The position numbers and the translations under genes are program-made. Below the pieces are notes generated by a model, which saw only the letters and a program-made list of their open reading frames with translations, made no database searches and had not been told where the DNA came from. Shown here in pieces: positions 1-12,627 of a stretch of DNA of 64,000 nt (positions within the stretch are counted from its first letter, which is position 1; each line of letters starts with the position of its first letter). Origin of the DNA: Nissolia schottii (Eukaryota > Streptophyta > Magnoliopsida > Fabales > Fabaceae); contig QANU01075165.1 of the NCBI GenBank assembly GCA_003254905.1, forward strand, positions 145,401-209,400, read 5' to 3'.

Positions 1-1853
1 ATCTTCCCAAGCACCTCTTCAGCTAATGTTTCAGGCACCTGCATGGGTAAGAATACTATAAGTGCAGAATAAAATTAACAGTATTTTCAGAGTTATTAGT
101 TCTAAGGATCATGAAGAAGGGTATAACTTGGTTAAAGCATCTTAAAGATATTCCTATGATTATTTGAACACTATGGTGACTAGAAGCCCATATTTCAAAG
201 AGTACTCAGCACAAGTGAGTGGTTTTTTTCCTTTCCATCCCTCAAGCAAGCAAAAAATATAATAAAATAAAGGTAGAAATATAGTACACATCTTATGAAT
301 GAAGAAATAAAAGGATATGTATAACTAGAAAGACTTTTCATCACAAACCTGCCAGAGTTTTGCTTCAACTCCTTCCACAGAAGCAGCTCCTTTTTTAATC
401 TCTTCAGCTAACTTCTCAACATGTCCGTACATAGAATAATAACTAAACAAGCAATATAATTGGAATCAGATTCAAGCCAGTGCCAGATCATAATAATAGA
501 CATTTTCTATGACAATGTACTAATTTACTAGTTATCAAATCAACAAAGGAAGCCCCCAAAAAAGGGGGTTAAGAATTAAGATGCAGGCATGGATAATGAG
601 CATTGAACTGTGCAGTAAATGTTGAACTTTGGGTGAATAATACCAGAGCTAAAAAGTCAAACCCAAAATAAAGTGTGATCCACCAATCCAGGAAAAGATT
701 ATAATACTACCACTAATGCATGAACAGAGTATTGTGGTGGCACTATGCTATCACCACCAAGAAAAAATTATAAGCATGTTAGTAACAGACAAGACAGGAT
801 GACATTGACAACACTACACACACACACACACACACTCACTCTCTACAGTAGTACAAGGAGTAAGGACCCCATTCAATTAAAAGCCTCCCTCAATTGCATA
901 AGAACAGGTAGATATGGTTGGGGGTTAAAGAAACATTTTTTCAAAAAGAAATAAAGCTTTATAAGAATTTCAAGACTAGTAAAGACCAAGCCTATAAATT
1001 TATCTTTAGGGAGTATTTAGCTGAAACAGTCACCAATAATGATGAATGCAAGGACCACACTCTATCAAAAAAGTGTGTGGGACTTGTACTCTTTTCTCTC
1101 CAAGTCTATATTGCCCCTTTACAACCTTCTTGTGAAAAAAGGGTTAGGTAAGGAGGGGTTTCACCATCATGTTTTTTCTTTCTTGGAGATGCAGCATCCC
1201 CACTCCACTTTCTTCACAGATAAATAAAAAAACAAAAAAACAAAAACAAAAAATCCTCAATATCACCCCCTTCCCCTTCAATCAACCGAGAAGCAGATAA
1301 CAGATCTGTGTCAAAATTTCTCCCTCTTGAACTGAACAGTGCATTAATTTATGATCCTCATGCTCAAACAGATTTGATTTTCGGGTTATGCAGTGCATTT
1401 GGTTCTCTAATTTGGCTTCGCTGGATTCTACATAACTCCAGCTGAGATAAGAAATTCATTGCTAAAGTGTAATTGATGACAAGACAAACAGCAAACATCC
1501 CAAAATTTCAAATTTCATGAAAAAGTGAAAGGGAAAAAAAAAACAGCATGAAATTCTGAGAGCTGCTACAATCAAAGACAATAACTTGATGCATGCAAAA
1601 TGCCCAGAAGGGGAATGATTGAGTAAATTTATAGATATATTGAGAAAATGAAGCAAACCCAGAATTCAGATGAGGTCAACGACTGAGAAATTAACGAACT
1701 TTACTACATAAAAGTGAAAACTAAGGGAAAGGATGATGAAAACAGTGATTTTCAAAACTAGGCCTATCAAAAGCATATATGATAGAAGGGGAAAATGGAA
1801 AAGAAGAAGAAGAAGAAGACTTACACAATGTAAACTTTAGTAGTGGCAGCCAT
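1..1853 (-). CDS. FQR1: NAD(P)H:quinone oxidoreductase, FQR1-like (5' part; continues left of the window)
   Basis: Flavodoxin-fold FMN enzyme that reduces quinones by two electrons using NAD(P)H. Family members are soluble or peripheral membrane proteins linked to auxin response and oxidative protection. Three coding exons are visible on the minus strand: 1825-1853 (MAATTKVYIV, last codon split), 349-442 (YYSMYGHVEKLAEEI, then KGAASVEGVEAKLWQ) and 1-38 (VPETLAEEVLGKM, cut by the window edge). Splice sites are canonical (GTAAG donor at 1824, AG acceptors) and phases agree. The SMYGHV segment is the FMN phosphate-binding loop of WrbA/FQR1 proteins. The short first exon ending inside the first beta strand matches my recollection of plant FQR1 genes. 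Intron 1 is about 1.4 kb and contains only low-complexity sequence, including a CA repeat at 816-835. About two thirds of the protein lies outside. Identification is strong; the paralogue number is unknown. Confidence 0.9.
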
Positions 1854-1945
1854 TGATGTTGCGATCTCTCTGGGTAAGGAAGCAAAAAAGAAGAGGGAGA
1901 TCTTGTTGCTGATATTTGGTTTCGTTGACGGGGGAGTACCTGTGC

Positions 1946-1953
1946 TTATATAA
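1946..1953 (-). promoter_or_regulatory. TATA box of the FQR1-like gene
   Basis: TTATATAA on the minus strand lies 93 bp upstream of the start codon at 1853. This leaves room for a 5' UTR of about 60 nt that begins near 1915. It is placed by position and motif only. Confidence 0.5.
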
Positions 1954-1989
1954 TGCCATGCCGTTTGGAGCAGATATATATAATAACCT

Positions 1990-4900
1990 AAAATTAAATT
2001 TCCTTCTTTTTAATTGGTCATTATTGTTGTGAATATATTATTACGGTAAAAATTATTTGAAATAATTTAAAACAATTACATTCACATACGTACGAAAGTC
2101 CAATCTAATTATGATCATAAAATTATTTTTAATAGTTATCATCTTTTTATTTTTCTATTGTAATTGTGAAAATGTTTTCATAATAAAACATCAAAAGTAC
2201 CATATTCTTCAAATAAATTAATTTAAAACTATTTTTAAAATAAATTATTTTTCTTATAAAGAGAATCGATTTAAATCGGCTTTGTTGTAACCCTAAATTG
2301 ATTTATTTTTTATTTTGTTTTATTTTTAAAGTCAATTCAAATAGACTTTTAATTTATTTATTTTTAATACAGAATATACATGCATATACATGTACATAAT
2401 ACATATGTATATAAAGTATAGTGAGTAGACATTTTAGTGTATTATAATAATGAGAAAAAAATACACAAGATCAAATTACTTTTTTTTCTCACTCATTTTT
2501 TTTTCTCTCTAACTCACACAAAAAATTTTAACTTTGGTGCACACTACAAATGAGTACGCATCTCTATTTATAGATCTAATTTTGGACACAATAGTAACTC
2601 CTCACCATAGCTAAAAATTATTTATGAATTAACTATATAAAATATAAGATAGAAAAATAAGATATTTTTAAGAAATAGGATATTTTTGATGTTTTATTAT
2701 GAGAATTTTTCCTATAGCTGCTTTGTATTTAAAAAAAGAAATCACAATAAATAGGAGGCTGCTAACTTTTGGGCTTTATATATGGTCCTCATATTTAATA
2801 TGAAAAGGGAGTAGTTATTAGATATTATTGAAAAAATAGAGATGGTAAAAGTATAATAATAAAATAAAATAAATTTTTTATTTAACTAAATAAAAAATAA
2901 TTTTTGAAATTTTTTTTATATAAAATTTGATAACAAAAGTTGGACGGATAAAGTATATGTTATTTAATTATAACCTCCATACCTTCATTTACGTTAGTTA
3001 GTTTCACAATTTGATTTAAACCAAAATCTCCACTTATTCTCACTAAATCAATTCATAATTATGAGTAAGTTTATAATTTTGTCACCTCATTAATCTTGTC
3101 TTTTTTCCTCACTTAATTAATATTAATGTGACTTTGACAAACACTTCGTAAATGTTTTAAATATACAAATATTCTTTGATAAATGTAAATAAAACAAACT
3201 CATTTGCAGTGAAAAGCTCACTTATAGAAATATGAAGGAAAAAAATGAAGAGAGATGTGACAATGGATGGTGGAAAAGTGACAAAAAGAACTTACTTTTT
3301 AATGCAAGAAATTTTTTTAAAACTAATTATAGATAATGGTAAAATTGGTACATAAAGTTCTACACCAAAAATAATTATTTTCTTGTATCCCTTTATATTA
3401 GTGTATAGATTCATTCTCCACTGATAAAAAATTATAAATAAAAAAAATCATTCTCCATAATGCATTATTATATATAAAATTTTAAATATTATTATTATTT
3501 GTTTAGAATTTTGATAACAGGTGCTCCACTTGTTAAGAAAATAAAAATGATAATTTTGTATTGAAAAAAAAGAGTAAAGTTTCCATATTTTTATTAAGGT
3601 ACAATTTTGATGTTTGTCAAAATTACACTTTACTCCCTAAACTATGTGCAAAATTGCATTTCACCCTTTTTTTTGCAACTATGATCAATAATGATCAATT
3701 AAGTTAATTCATGTTTTCATTTGTTTTTTCTGTGTTTTTTGTTAGGTTAATAAAAATAGCAAAAAATAATAAATTTTTGTATCTTATTTATATTTTTTGT
3801 ATTCACTATTTCTTTCACAAAATCATAAAACTAAAAATAAGATTTTATTATTTTTACTATTTTTTTCACAAAGAAAATACATGAAACTAAGATAGAAATC
3901 TAACAGATTTTCAGTGATCAGTCTAAATAAAAAATTAGAGTGAAAAGGAATTTTGCATATATCAGAGAAAAGTGTAATTTCACGAACTTGTGCAATTTAA
4001 CGTTTTATTAAATACAATTTTATCTTTTGATTACTGAAAATAGATGGTAAACGCAATTGAGCACACAATCTACTGATCACTTATGCGGCTGGTGAATTGG
4101 AGACACTCTAGTTTAAATAAATCATAGAATAGATAAAAAGTTCCCGACTATCTTAGAAAAAATAAATAAAAGTAGATGGTGAACGATCCATGATTAATGG
4201 GCCAATTCTTAAGAAAAAAAAATATCGCATCGTATAGTAAGTGGAGTAGTTGAAATCACGTCGATGACCAGTCATTGTTAAACTGAAAAAAAAAACCAAA
4301 AAAGAAACTGGTTTATAAAATCTTTTACAATTATGCATATTTCTTTAATGCTCTAAAATTGAATAAGACTAATCATACAATAAGGTAGTATATCTGGCGT
4401 GCAGGGTGCAGCCATCTTCTTTTGTAAGTTTTAAAGAAGTTTTCAAATATATTTTTTTTTATTCAACAAGTTTTCTTAATTAATTAATTGATATTAAACA
4501 CCGTATGCATAAGGATAAATTAATAATACAATTATTTGGACTCATTTTACTATTTTAAATTAGAGTTTAGGCTATATAAACAAATAATAACATTATCATT
4601 ATCATCTAACCAAATCTTCATATAGGCATGAATTTTAAAGAAGCATGTGGACAATGAATGTGATAAAGATTTGAGTGGATATATAAAAATTTTAAAAGAA
4701 AAATTATACAATTAAAATCTTTATATAATTTAATTAATTTGAAGTTGAAATCTTGAAGAAACTAGCTATTTAAAAAATATCGTGAAAATGTATAAAATAT
4801 TTTAAAAAATAACAATATTTAAAGCTTTTTCATCTTTGAATTCTAAAATAAGTAATAAAATGTATTTAGTATAATTTTATCTTATTATTATTTTTAAAAC

Positions 4901-5970
4901 AAATATCGAATGATTGATAATAATATTTAAAAAAATTATTTACTAAAGTGGCAAATGATAAACAATTAACTCAGCCAGACCAAGCTAAGGTTTAGAGGTA
5001 GTTAATTGTAGGGTAAAACATTCTAGCTGTCCATCATCTACTGTATATGAATGATAAACCAAGATGCTTATTTCTTGCTACGAGGGCTCCGGAAACTTTT
5101 TTATACAAGTATATGTTAAAGTATATATTTTAGGTTTGGCAATGTGGACGTTTCTAACGTCTAATGCACTCTTTGTTTATAAATGGGGGTAATTATGCGT
5201 GTCTACTAAACTGAAGTCATACCTTTTAAAACATGTATTTTTCTTTTTCTTTCCTTTCTGGTAACGATGGATATATGTAGGTGGCCAGCGAATAATTTTG
5301 TGATACTTTAGACTCATTTTTGGTCAAAAATCAAATAATTCCCCCACAGAGAAGACTGCCAAAACTCCCAGAAAATGTGAACATCGATGGACTGTTTTGT
5401 ATGGACTGCTTTGCTTTTGTTAGATCCCTTTGTTCGTGCTCTCAACCATTTTAGTGCGGTTTAACTTCTTTTAATATGAAAAAGAAAAAGGTTAGAACAA
5501 AAAACAGAAAACAAACCCAAAATAGCCTTTGGTTTTTAAACGTAGAAGTCCGAAGCCCAAAACCAACTTTAGCTGCTGATTTTTCTATCGGATTAAGGGT
5601 ACTTTTGAGTATATAACATAATTAAGGATTTACAGAAATGAGTTTATGACAAAGTAACTTATAAAAAAGTTATAATATATTTGAATGCATAAGAAGAACA
5701 AAAGAACTTATGTATGTGGTGTAATGTTTGATTACATAATTCAAGAAGTGCTTTTTTTATAAAAAGTAATTTAAAGTAATATAATTAAATATTTATTTTA
5801 TTAATTTTTTTAAAGTTTTAAGTTAAAATATTTAATTAATTATTTATTAATCTTATTTGATAAATTTATTTACTTTTATTTAGAAATTTATAGTACAAAC
5901 TTTAATCAAAAGATATAAAATTGGGGGTAATAACATTAATATTATTGTGAAACCGGGGAGTTTTCTATAA
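1990..5970. other. AT-rich intergenic sequence
   Basis: About 4 kb of very AT-rich sequence with runs of A and T and many stop codons in all frames. I see no coding homology, RNA gene or clear element ends. Part of it (about 3590-4030) reads like a degenerate MITE or solo repeat with TTACACTT/AAGTGTAA-like segments, but no target duplication could be found. Confidence 0.5.
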
Positions 5971-6534
5971 TATGGGATGGTGGAAAGTATTTACAATTGT
6001 ATGGGTGGAAATTCTAAAATTGCTAAAACCAAGAGCAGTTTTAGAAATATAAAAAATTTTAAAAAAATGATTATGCTTTCCCTAAAATTGTCACCTACTC
6101 TAGCGATTTTAGGTTTCGCAGAGATGTTTTCTGAGATATCAGCAAGTGCAAGTAAGTGGGAGACATAGTATAGAAATCGCCTCGGTCAATGGCTATTTCA
6201 GTCCTTGACCCAGCGCTTCTCGGAGACATACATTTGCAGTATGCGAAATCAGTGAAGTGAGGAAGAGCTTCGTGCCTCCATGGCTTTCTATAAATATGGT
6301 TTCTAACAGATCCATTCATTCACAATTCATTTGCAAATTATAAAAAGAAATCCGAAGGAACAATAGTGTTAGGAACAATTCATCTATAATTTTAGTTTAA
6401 AATAGTGTTAGGATGATGAGGCTTCCGAAGGATAATGATACTATGGATCCCTTGTTACACGTCTCAGTACAAGTGCTTGAAAATGATTAGGTTTATATTC
6501 AAACTTATCCATTACTCATGTTATATTTTATTCT

Positions 6535-6910
6535 TCATTTTTTTAAGTATTTTGTTAAAAAGTGAGACACAAAGTATGCTCTACACTTGCCTTACTATCA
6601 TGATCCTGTGTATGAAAAATGTGTGTGTACACTAGCATTTAAAAAATGCAGTACAAAATACTTGCTATTTGTTTATTTTTTTTAAGTATGTCAGTAAAAA
6701 ATGAGATACAAAGTATGCTCTACACTTGCCTTATATCATGATCTTGTGTATCAGAAATGTGTGTGTACACTGGCATATAAAAAAATGTAGCAAAAAGTAC
6801 TTGTTATTTGTTTATTTTTTTAAGTGTGTCATTAAAAAAGTGAAACACAAAGTATGCTCTACATTTGTCCTACTATTAGGATCTTGTGTACCGAAAATGT
6901 GTGATTACTT
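6535..6910. repeat. 139-bp tandem repeat, three diverged copies
   Basis: The core AAAGTATGCTCTACA recurs at 6571, 6710 and 6849, exactly 139 bp apart each time. It is followed in each copy by a CATGATC/AGGATC TTGTGTA segment, an AATGTGTG segment, and in the first two copies TTGCTATTTGTTTATTTTTT or close to it. The copies differ by scattered substitutions. It lies just upstream of the decayed PMD gene and may belong to the same element. Confidence 0.8.
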
Positions 6911-6972
6911 TGGCAGTTACAAAAACTTATTCATAAGTTTGTTTTTTATAATGTTAATTTTATTATTATAGT

Positions 6973-8850
6973 ATGCGCGTCTATTGCGAACTAGACACGA
7001 GGTTATTAAGCCACCAAATCCCCTTATATGACCGTATCTAGAAAATGACAGTTTGTTACAGACAGCTTTGTTGCCTCAAGTTAGAGTGAACCAAGAACTT
7101 ATTGTTGAGCTTGTTGAGAGATGGAGGCCAGAGACTCATAAATTTCCTCTACCACATGGCGAGTGTGCGGCATTGAAAGGTATGATGATGTTACCTAGGA
7201 TCCGTACTTATGGTGAAGCCTTAATCACGCTTGAGGTAATATTTGTGAGTTCATCTCTCGTAAATCTGTGTCAAGATGCACTTGGAAGAATACCTGTTCT
7301 TGCTAATATAAGTGGATCTTTCATCTATTTGATATGGCTACACAATTATTTTGGCCTCGATATTCGTGATGATATTGATGAACATGATGTGCAACAGATA
7401 GTACAATGACATGCCCGCGAATATATATTATGGTTGATTGACAATTTTTTATTTTGTGACAAGCATGGTAATTGGGTCCATGCAAAGTACTTGGCGATGC
7501 TTCGAGATTTGGACGCCATCAGGTTGTATAGTTGGGGCTTTAGCTGTCCTTACTATACTTGATAGATCTTTATGATGCGCTACACGCGCCACAGGTAAAG
7601 GAATCAGTGATAGCATGGTGCACCTTCAAACGTAAGCATTCTATAGATTTCCCAAACTTGCTCCCACATCGTAAAACCCATACTAATACCAATTTTCCAT
7701 TGCGCCAAGGTAAAAGTTTATTTGCATGATAGGAACAATATTTAATTTACTTTAATAGATATTGTTTTTTATATTGTTGATTTAAATAATATAATAATTT
7801 GTAGATGAGCTAATCATGTGTATGTTGCTAATGTCCATCCTTGAAAGATCAAAGAAATAAGAATCGCCAGATGAGGTAGTGATTAATTAAAATATTATAA
7901 ACAACTGTGTTAATATTTGTGTCTAACTTATTATTTTTATGCAATTTACATGGTAGCCATATCGACAACCGTAGGTTACTATAGTCATCTCAATAAACAT
8001 AAGGAATAAATGATCTACGTGATCAGTAGTAAGGGTATTCATGGGTCGGGTTGGTCCAGATTGGCCTTTATCCGAACCAGGCCCTATATTTAGATCGGGC
8101 CAATTTTGAGAACTCAGACCCGATCCTAAACTCGATAGACCCGATCATCTTTGGGCCGAGTTAAAACCCAGGTTTGGACCGGGCAAAAAACGAGTCGAAA
8201 TTATGTCAAACTTCAAAATAAAAAATAACATCCATTAAAAAATAAAGTTGAAAAAATTGCAAAGTAAACATTATATTTCCGAACTAAACACTCATTAATT
8301 TCAAACACTACAACAACATGACATAAAATTTATAATCTTAGCATTCTCATTCAAACTTCCATAGTTTTAGTGGAACATAAATAACAAAACAATAATAAGT
8401 ACACTACAATAGATTTCTACTCACCGAAGTAGACATAGTGCACTACAATATGGGATGAGAAGGAAAGAAAATAAGAAATGCATAGTATAGTAGTGTATGT
8501 GGGCCGGGCCAGTGACCCGAGAGTAAACTTGAACCCGATATGAATTAAAATCAAGTTTTTTTTAGAGTTGTTTAAAATCGGGTTTAATTAAAATCAGGCC
8601 AAATTCAGCCCGAATGCTTCGGGTAGGTCTGGGTTAGCGGGCCGGACTGGGTTATGAACACCCCTAGTCAGTAGTATGTCCACTCATTTTCTTTGAGATT
8701 GTTGAGTGGCATGCAGTTGACTAAGTTATATGGCAATTTGGTCTTGTTAAGACAATGTCTATTTAGGGTGGGCCTAGCTGCAGTATTTTGGGTAACATGT
8801 ATAATTATGATTTAAGAGAAAATCCTCATGCAGAAGCATTGATAAATTGG
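6973..8850 (+). pseudogene. Plant mobile domain (PMD) protein pseudogene, interrupted by a hAT-type element
   Basis: The PMD family (MAIN/MAIL-type, often annotated as 'serine/threonine-protein phosphatase 7 long form homolog') is common inside plant transposons. Recognisable pieces in order: ILRTRRH-like MRLLRTRHEVIKPP from 6973; VELVERWRPETHKFPLPHGE from 7101, the family's hallmark; GLDIRDDIDEHDVQ near 7350; an AREYILWLI and GNWVHAKYLAMLRDLDA stretch at 7415-7530; and VEWHAVD then VIWQFGLV at 8700-8760. Stops, frameshifts and missing segments break it, for example the stops at about 7037 and 7407. The last conserved piece is separated from the rest by an inserted element at 8030-8666. Not functional. 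Whether it was a cellular gene or transposon cargo cannot be told. Confidence 0.75.
8030..8666. mobile_element. Non-autonomous hAT-type element with 8-bp target duplication
   Basis: The ends are imperfect inverted repeats: left TAAGGGTATTCATGGGTC, right (reverse complement) TAGGGGTGTTCATAACCC. The 8-bp flanks ATCAGTAG (8022-8029) and GTCAGTAG (8667-8674) match at seven positions. TAGGG-type ends plus an 8-bp duplication are typical of the hAT superfamily. The interior has GGGCC/CCCGA-rich stretches in inverted orientation near both ends and no transposase. It sits inside the PMD pseudogene. Confidence 0.8.
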
Positions 8851-9488
8851 GTGCAAAGACATTATTAGTGGATTCAGATGTGGGTGAATCGCGTAGGACT
8901 GGTTACCGAGTAGCTTATAACTTATAGACCAACCATGCAATATTAGCATTAGTATATCGAGAATGATCAAAGATTTCTTAAGCAAATACATGATCATCAA
9001 CAACTACATGATGTTTGGCAAACATATTTTGTGATGACCCTTAGAAGAAAAGAAGGAATAAAAAAGGAAACGCTCATGCACTGTAGCGCCACAGGCGCAC
9101 AATGGCGGCATGAAGAGGAAAGGGCGTTGCAGTGCCTAGGGGGTATTGTAGCAATGTAGGAACCAAGTCCCACATCGGAAATGTTATCTAGAAGGGGTGG
9201 TCTCCAGCTCTATACTTAAGGAATTTAATTATAATTTAATTTTATTAAGCAAATAAACAATAATTACTAGTTAACAAATATGCGGTTACGATACACAAGA
9301 ACCTCTTGACGAGACGAGTATAGAGAATAATTTGTATCTCTATTAGTCTACCCAATTATAGAATAATTAGTTTAAAATTATAATTATTGAAAATTAAGAT
9401 AATCAAATTTTCTTACAACGTGGATATTAAGAGTACTTGAATCGTCGTAAGTACCATCTTATTCAAACATGTCACTTTCATGCACACT
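8851..9488. other. Intergenic sequence, no gene seen
   Basis: Mixed sequence between the PMD relic and the MuDR fragment. It contains a GC-richer patch at 9065-9160 and an ACCAAGTCCCACATCGGAAA segment at 9161-9180, which I associate with dispersed repeats in plant genomes. No element boundary could be fixed. Confidence 0.4.
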
Positions 9489-9955
9489 CTAGCTCACATC
9501 GTCATTTTCATCTGCGAACATCTCATCATTTGACAGTAATGCTGATTCAATGTCTAGTTGGCACACTTCATTCAAACTTGTACCAAAATTTAAATGAACA
9601 TTAAGACCAACCTCCTCGAAGTTCACAAACATATTATCAATATCACTCAGACGTATCTTATAATTTTTGTACAAAGAAAATATCTGCTGCACTTGGGGGT
9701 CATTCGATGTCGCAACAAATCGATATTTAATCAACTCATCCATAAAAGACACTGGAGCCTTATATCTTATTATTGCTATGCTATTTTGAGAATGAGAAGA
9801 AATTGCACCACACAAATTTGAGAATGACATAGCTGATCAAATTACAATAAACTCTGCATCATTTTCACTAATACGCTCAACACCCTCAATATTGAACTTT
9901 TGCACAGAACGATTATAAAAAAATAAACATGGCAACACCTTTCCTACCCATTTTT
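9489..9955 (-). pseudogene. MuDR-type transposase, N-terminal fragment
   Basis: On the minus strand a frame reads GKVLPCLFFYNRSVQKFNIEG...SENDAEFIVI, meets a TGA at about 9837, and continues in the same frame as MSFSNLCGAISSHSQNSIAI...YKAPVSFMDELIKYRFVATS, followed by NDPQVQQIFSLYK and an acidic tail ending at a stop at 9489. This looks like the N-terminal region of plant Mutator-like transposases (short beta-rich start, a SFxxLxxxI segment, a Y/F-P-V core, then a 'DxxVxxMF' helix). The zinc knuckle, DDE catalytic core and SWIM finger are absent, so it is a truncated copy. Assignment rests on pattern memory and is moderate. Confidence 0.55.
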
Positions 9956-10072
9956 TTTCAAAACAGATAAAGAAAATAAACAAGAAACAAATAACACCTT
10001 GGATTCTTAAGAATGAGAGAAAATGGAAAAGAGGAGAAGATGAATGGTGTGTAATTTTTCTCCACTGCTTGG

Positions 10073-10330
10073 TATTTATAGCCAGAACCTAGGACCAACA
10101 ACACCCTTTTTTTACTTTTTTAATTCCTGAGAGGTGCTGAAATTGCCACATATATGCTTTGGCGATTTCAATCACCATTCCCATAGCCAATTCACTTTGT
10201 GGCAAGTGATGAAATCGCCACTTGCTCCAACAATTCTAAGCACCTGCCTCGGTAGCATTTTTATTTTTGCTTTTTATATGAAATCGCCACCTGCCCCAAC
10301 GATCTTTTAACCTCCACCCATATGTTTATA
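10073..10330 (-). mobile_element. Probable Mutator-like terminal region with TATA box for the MuDR fragment
   Basis: CTATAAATA (minus strand, 10073-10081) lies upstream of the MuDR fragment. Beyond it, 10135-10300 repeats GAAATCGCCAC or GAAATTGCCAC units (10139, 10211, 10281) and inverted TGGCGATTTCA forms (10162). Mutator-like ends elsewhere in this window have a similar organisation, with repeated short inverted units and then promoter and 5' UTR inside the terminal repeat. The outer limit and target duplication were not found. Confidence 0.4.
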
Positions 10331-11119
10331 AGTCTTTTTCCAAGACCCATATTACAAGCAAATATTTCATATGAATTTCTATAAAAGTAATTTTTCCACA
10401 AAATTGTGAATGACCAAAGCACTTATGGCGTGGTGTGTATGTTTCAACCAAGAACTTCTTGAATTACGTTTTGAAAAATTCAAATAAAGAATTTGACTTT
10501 AATTGGGGATGGTTATTGTGCACCACCATCGCTCTCTTGCATGGTCCTTCTTTCTTTGACTTATAGAAGGCGTTTTAGATTATCGATAAATTGACTTTTA
10601 AATTATTTGATAATTTACATTGATATGTTTGGTGTGATATGATTTTTGATAGTCTAGATTATTCAGATAATTTACATTGTCTTCAAAGTGGTAATGTGGG
10701 TTATCTAGATTACCACCTCTAGATAATCTTAAATAAGTATAATAATAATTATTATTATAAAATAAAAATGAAAATAATAATAATAATAAAATAGAAATAA
10801 TAATAATAGTAAAAATAATAATAATTAATTTATATCATATCGTAAACTTTTTTATATGATAAATAAGGTAATGTAAATTCTCAATGACGTGTATATACCA
10901 AACACAATAATATAATATTACTAACAATTTAACAACTAATAATCTTTTTAAAGGTAATTCAAATTACTTGATAATCTTGAAGGCATGGTACCCCTAAGAA
11001 AATTATTATTGAGCTCTTGTAACTTTATATGTCATAACTCATAAGTAACACCTTATTTATTGTTTTAAAAAAAAACTCATAAGTAACACCTTATTTTATT
11101 GTTTAAAAAAAAAAAAACC
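10331..11119. other. AT-rich intergenic sequence with ATAATA microsatellite
   Basis: No gene. 10738-10830 is a degenerate (ATA/ATT)n run. The surrounding 10590-10990 has partly inverted ends (GTTTGGTGTG near 10629, CCAAACAC near 10898) and may be a MITE, without a verified target duplication. Confidence 0.35.
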
Positions 11120-12627
11120 CCTTCATCCGTCATAGTCGAAGGGTGTAACTGAGTGCAATTAATTTAATCCAATCAATTACATTTAACTTTTTACTATTAA
11201 AAAGTTAATAAAAAAAAATCAAAAGCTCTTTAATCTAGATGGCCGTAAATTTTTTTAATAGACACAAATATAACATGTTGTCCTTAGGTTTACACATCGA
11301 AGTTGATGAGATTGTGTTAAGAATAAGGGAGACTCGATTTTAAATAGAGATATTTTTGACGTATGTGTTTAAGAATTTATTTTTTAAGCGCACATATAAA
11401 AAATGTGAAACTCACAATATTATTAAAGATATATTATATACACGTGAAACTTAATATATTTTTTATGTGTGTCTAAGAAAATATTCTTAAACACATGCTC
11501 ACACAAGAATATCTATTTTAAATAAAGTTAGTAAGACATGTGCTCATGTTTACATGTTTACATATTTACATATTTACATGATGTGCATATTTATATGGTA
11601 TCTCTTATATGATCTCATATTTAATCATGCTCTTAAAAGTGATCTTTCGATTCTAAGAATTGATAACAAGTGGAAACAATATTAAGCATCAAAAGAACTA
11701 GAAAAATGATATTTTTGGCCTAATAGAACTAGTTCTTTCGAATAAATAGTGCAAAGTATTCAGATAAGTCTTTATCAAAACCTTATTCGGATGAAGGATG
11801 AACATTCATTTGAATAAGTCAATTCCAAAATTCATTCGAATAAGGTACGAACTATGTATTCAAAATAAGCAATATTTTGAGGATTCAATGAACTCAAAAT
11901 ATTAGCTTCATTCGAATAAAGAGGGTCTTTTAATTGAATGACACTGTATCTGTGACTTGAACAAAATTATGTTCACTCAAATAAATGGTATGCCTTATTA
12001 TTAATGTTTTTATTGTACTCTTTTTCCTGTCGCATATTTTAAAGTTGGAGTTATGCAATTAAAGACAAATTGAGATAGTGCAAAATGAAAATGTGTTTCA
12101 TTCCTTACTACGTCATTGTGCTAATCTTACATATTTCATCCCTTAACAATAATACAGAGGAATTTTAGAACTAAAATATTGATTGCCATAGACACTACAT
12201 GCAACAATCACAACGAGTATGTTCGTCTTTCTCCTCTCCGCACTTATCTTTTGCTTGCACCTAATATTCTTCCTCCTCAATTCCTCAACTAATTGTTCTG
12301 CTGCAATTAAGGGCTACGACACTTCATCTGCATCAGGATGTGCCATGTTGGAATTTCTATTCATATCAGTCCGCATGAAGAATTCGCAGTCATCATCAGC
12401 CTGCAAACATGTAAGAAATTTTTATTCATGTTTATCTTTCATTGTATTTGATACGTAAGAAATACACTAGCACTACTAGCACAAGAACCAAATACTATAG
12501 CCTACATAAAACTAGACCAAACTTTCAGATGAAACAACAATTGTTTAATTAACCAAAGTAAACCAAAATTTAACCAATTTGTCAATAAATCATCAAACAA
12601 AATAATTCACATTTCAATTTTTTTCCT
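11120..12627. repeat. Left copy of a 1.5-kb near-identical direct duplication
   Basis: This block recurs at 13396-14901 with an offset of 2275-2276 bp. The only difference I noted is one base in an A run near 11215/13490. The similarity stops exactly at the single N at 13395 on one side and at the single N at 14902 on the other. The block includes the second exon of a GRF zinc-finger pseudogene. Confidence 0.9.

Noticed and set aside
10590..10990. Possible MITE with GTTTGGTG/CACCAAAC-like ends
   Set aside because: The inverted ends are short and no target duplication was found.
12219..12458. 79-residue secreted-looking protein, repeated at 14494-14733
   Set aside because: It is the opposite strand of the GRF pseudogene exon 2, and the second copy comes from the suspect duplicated contig.
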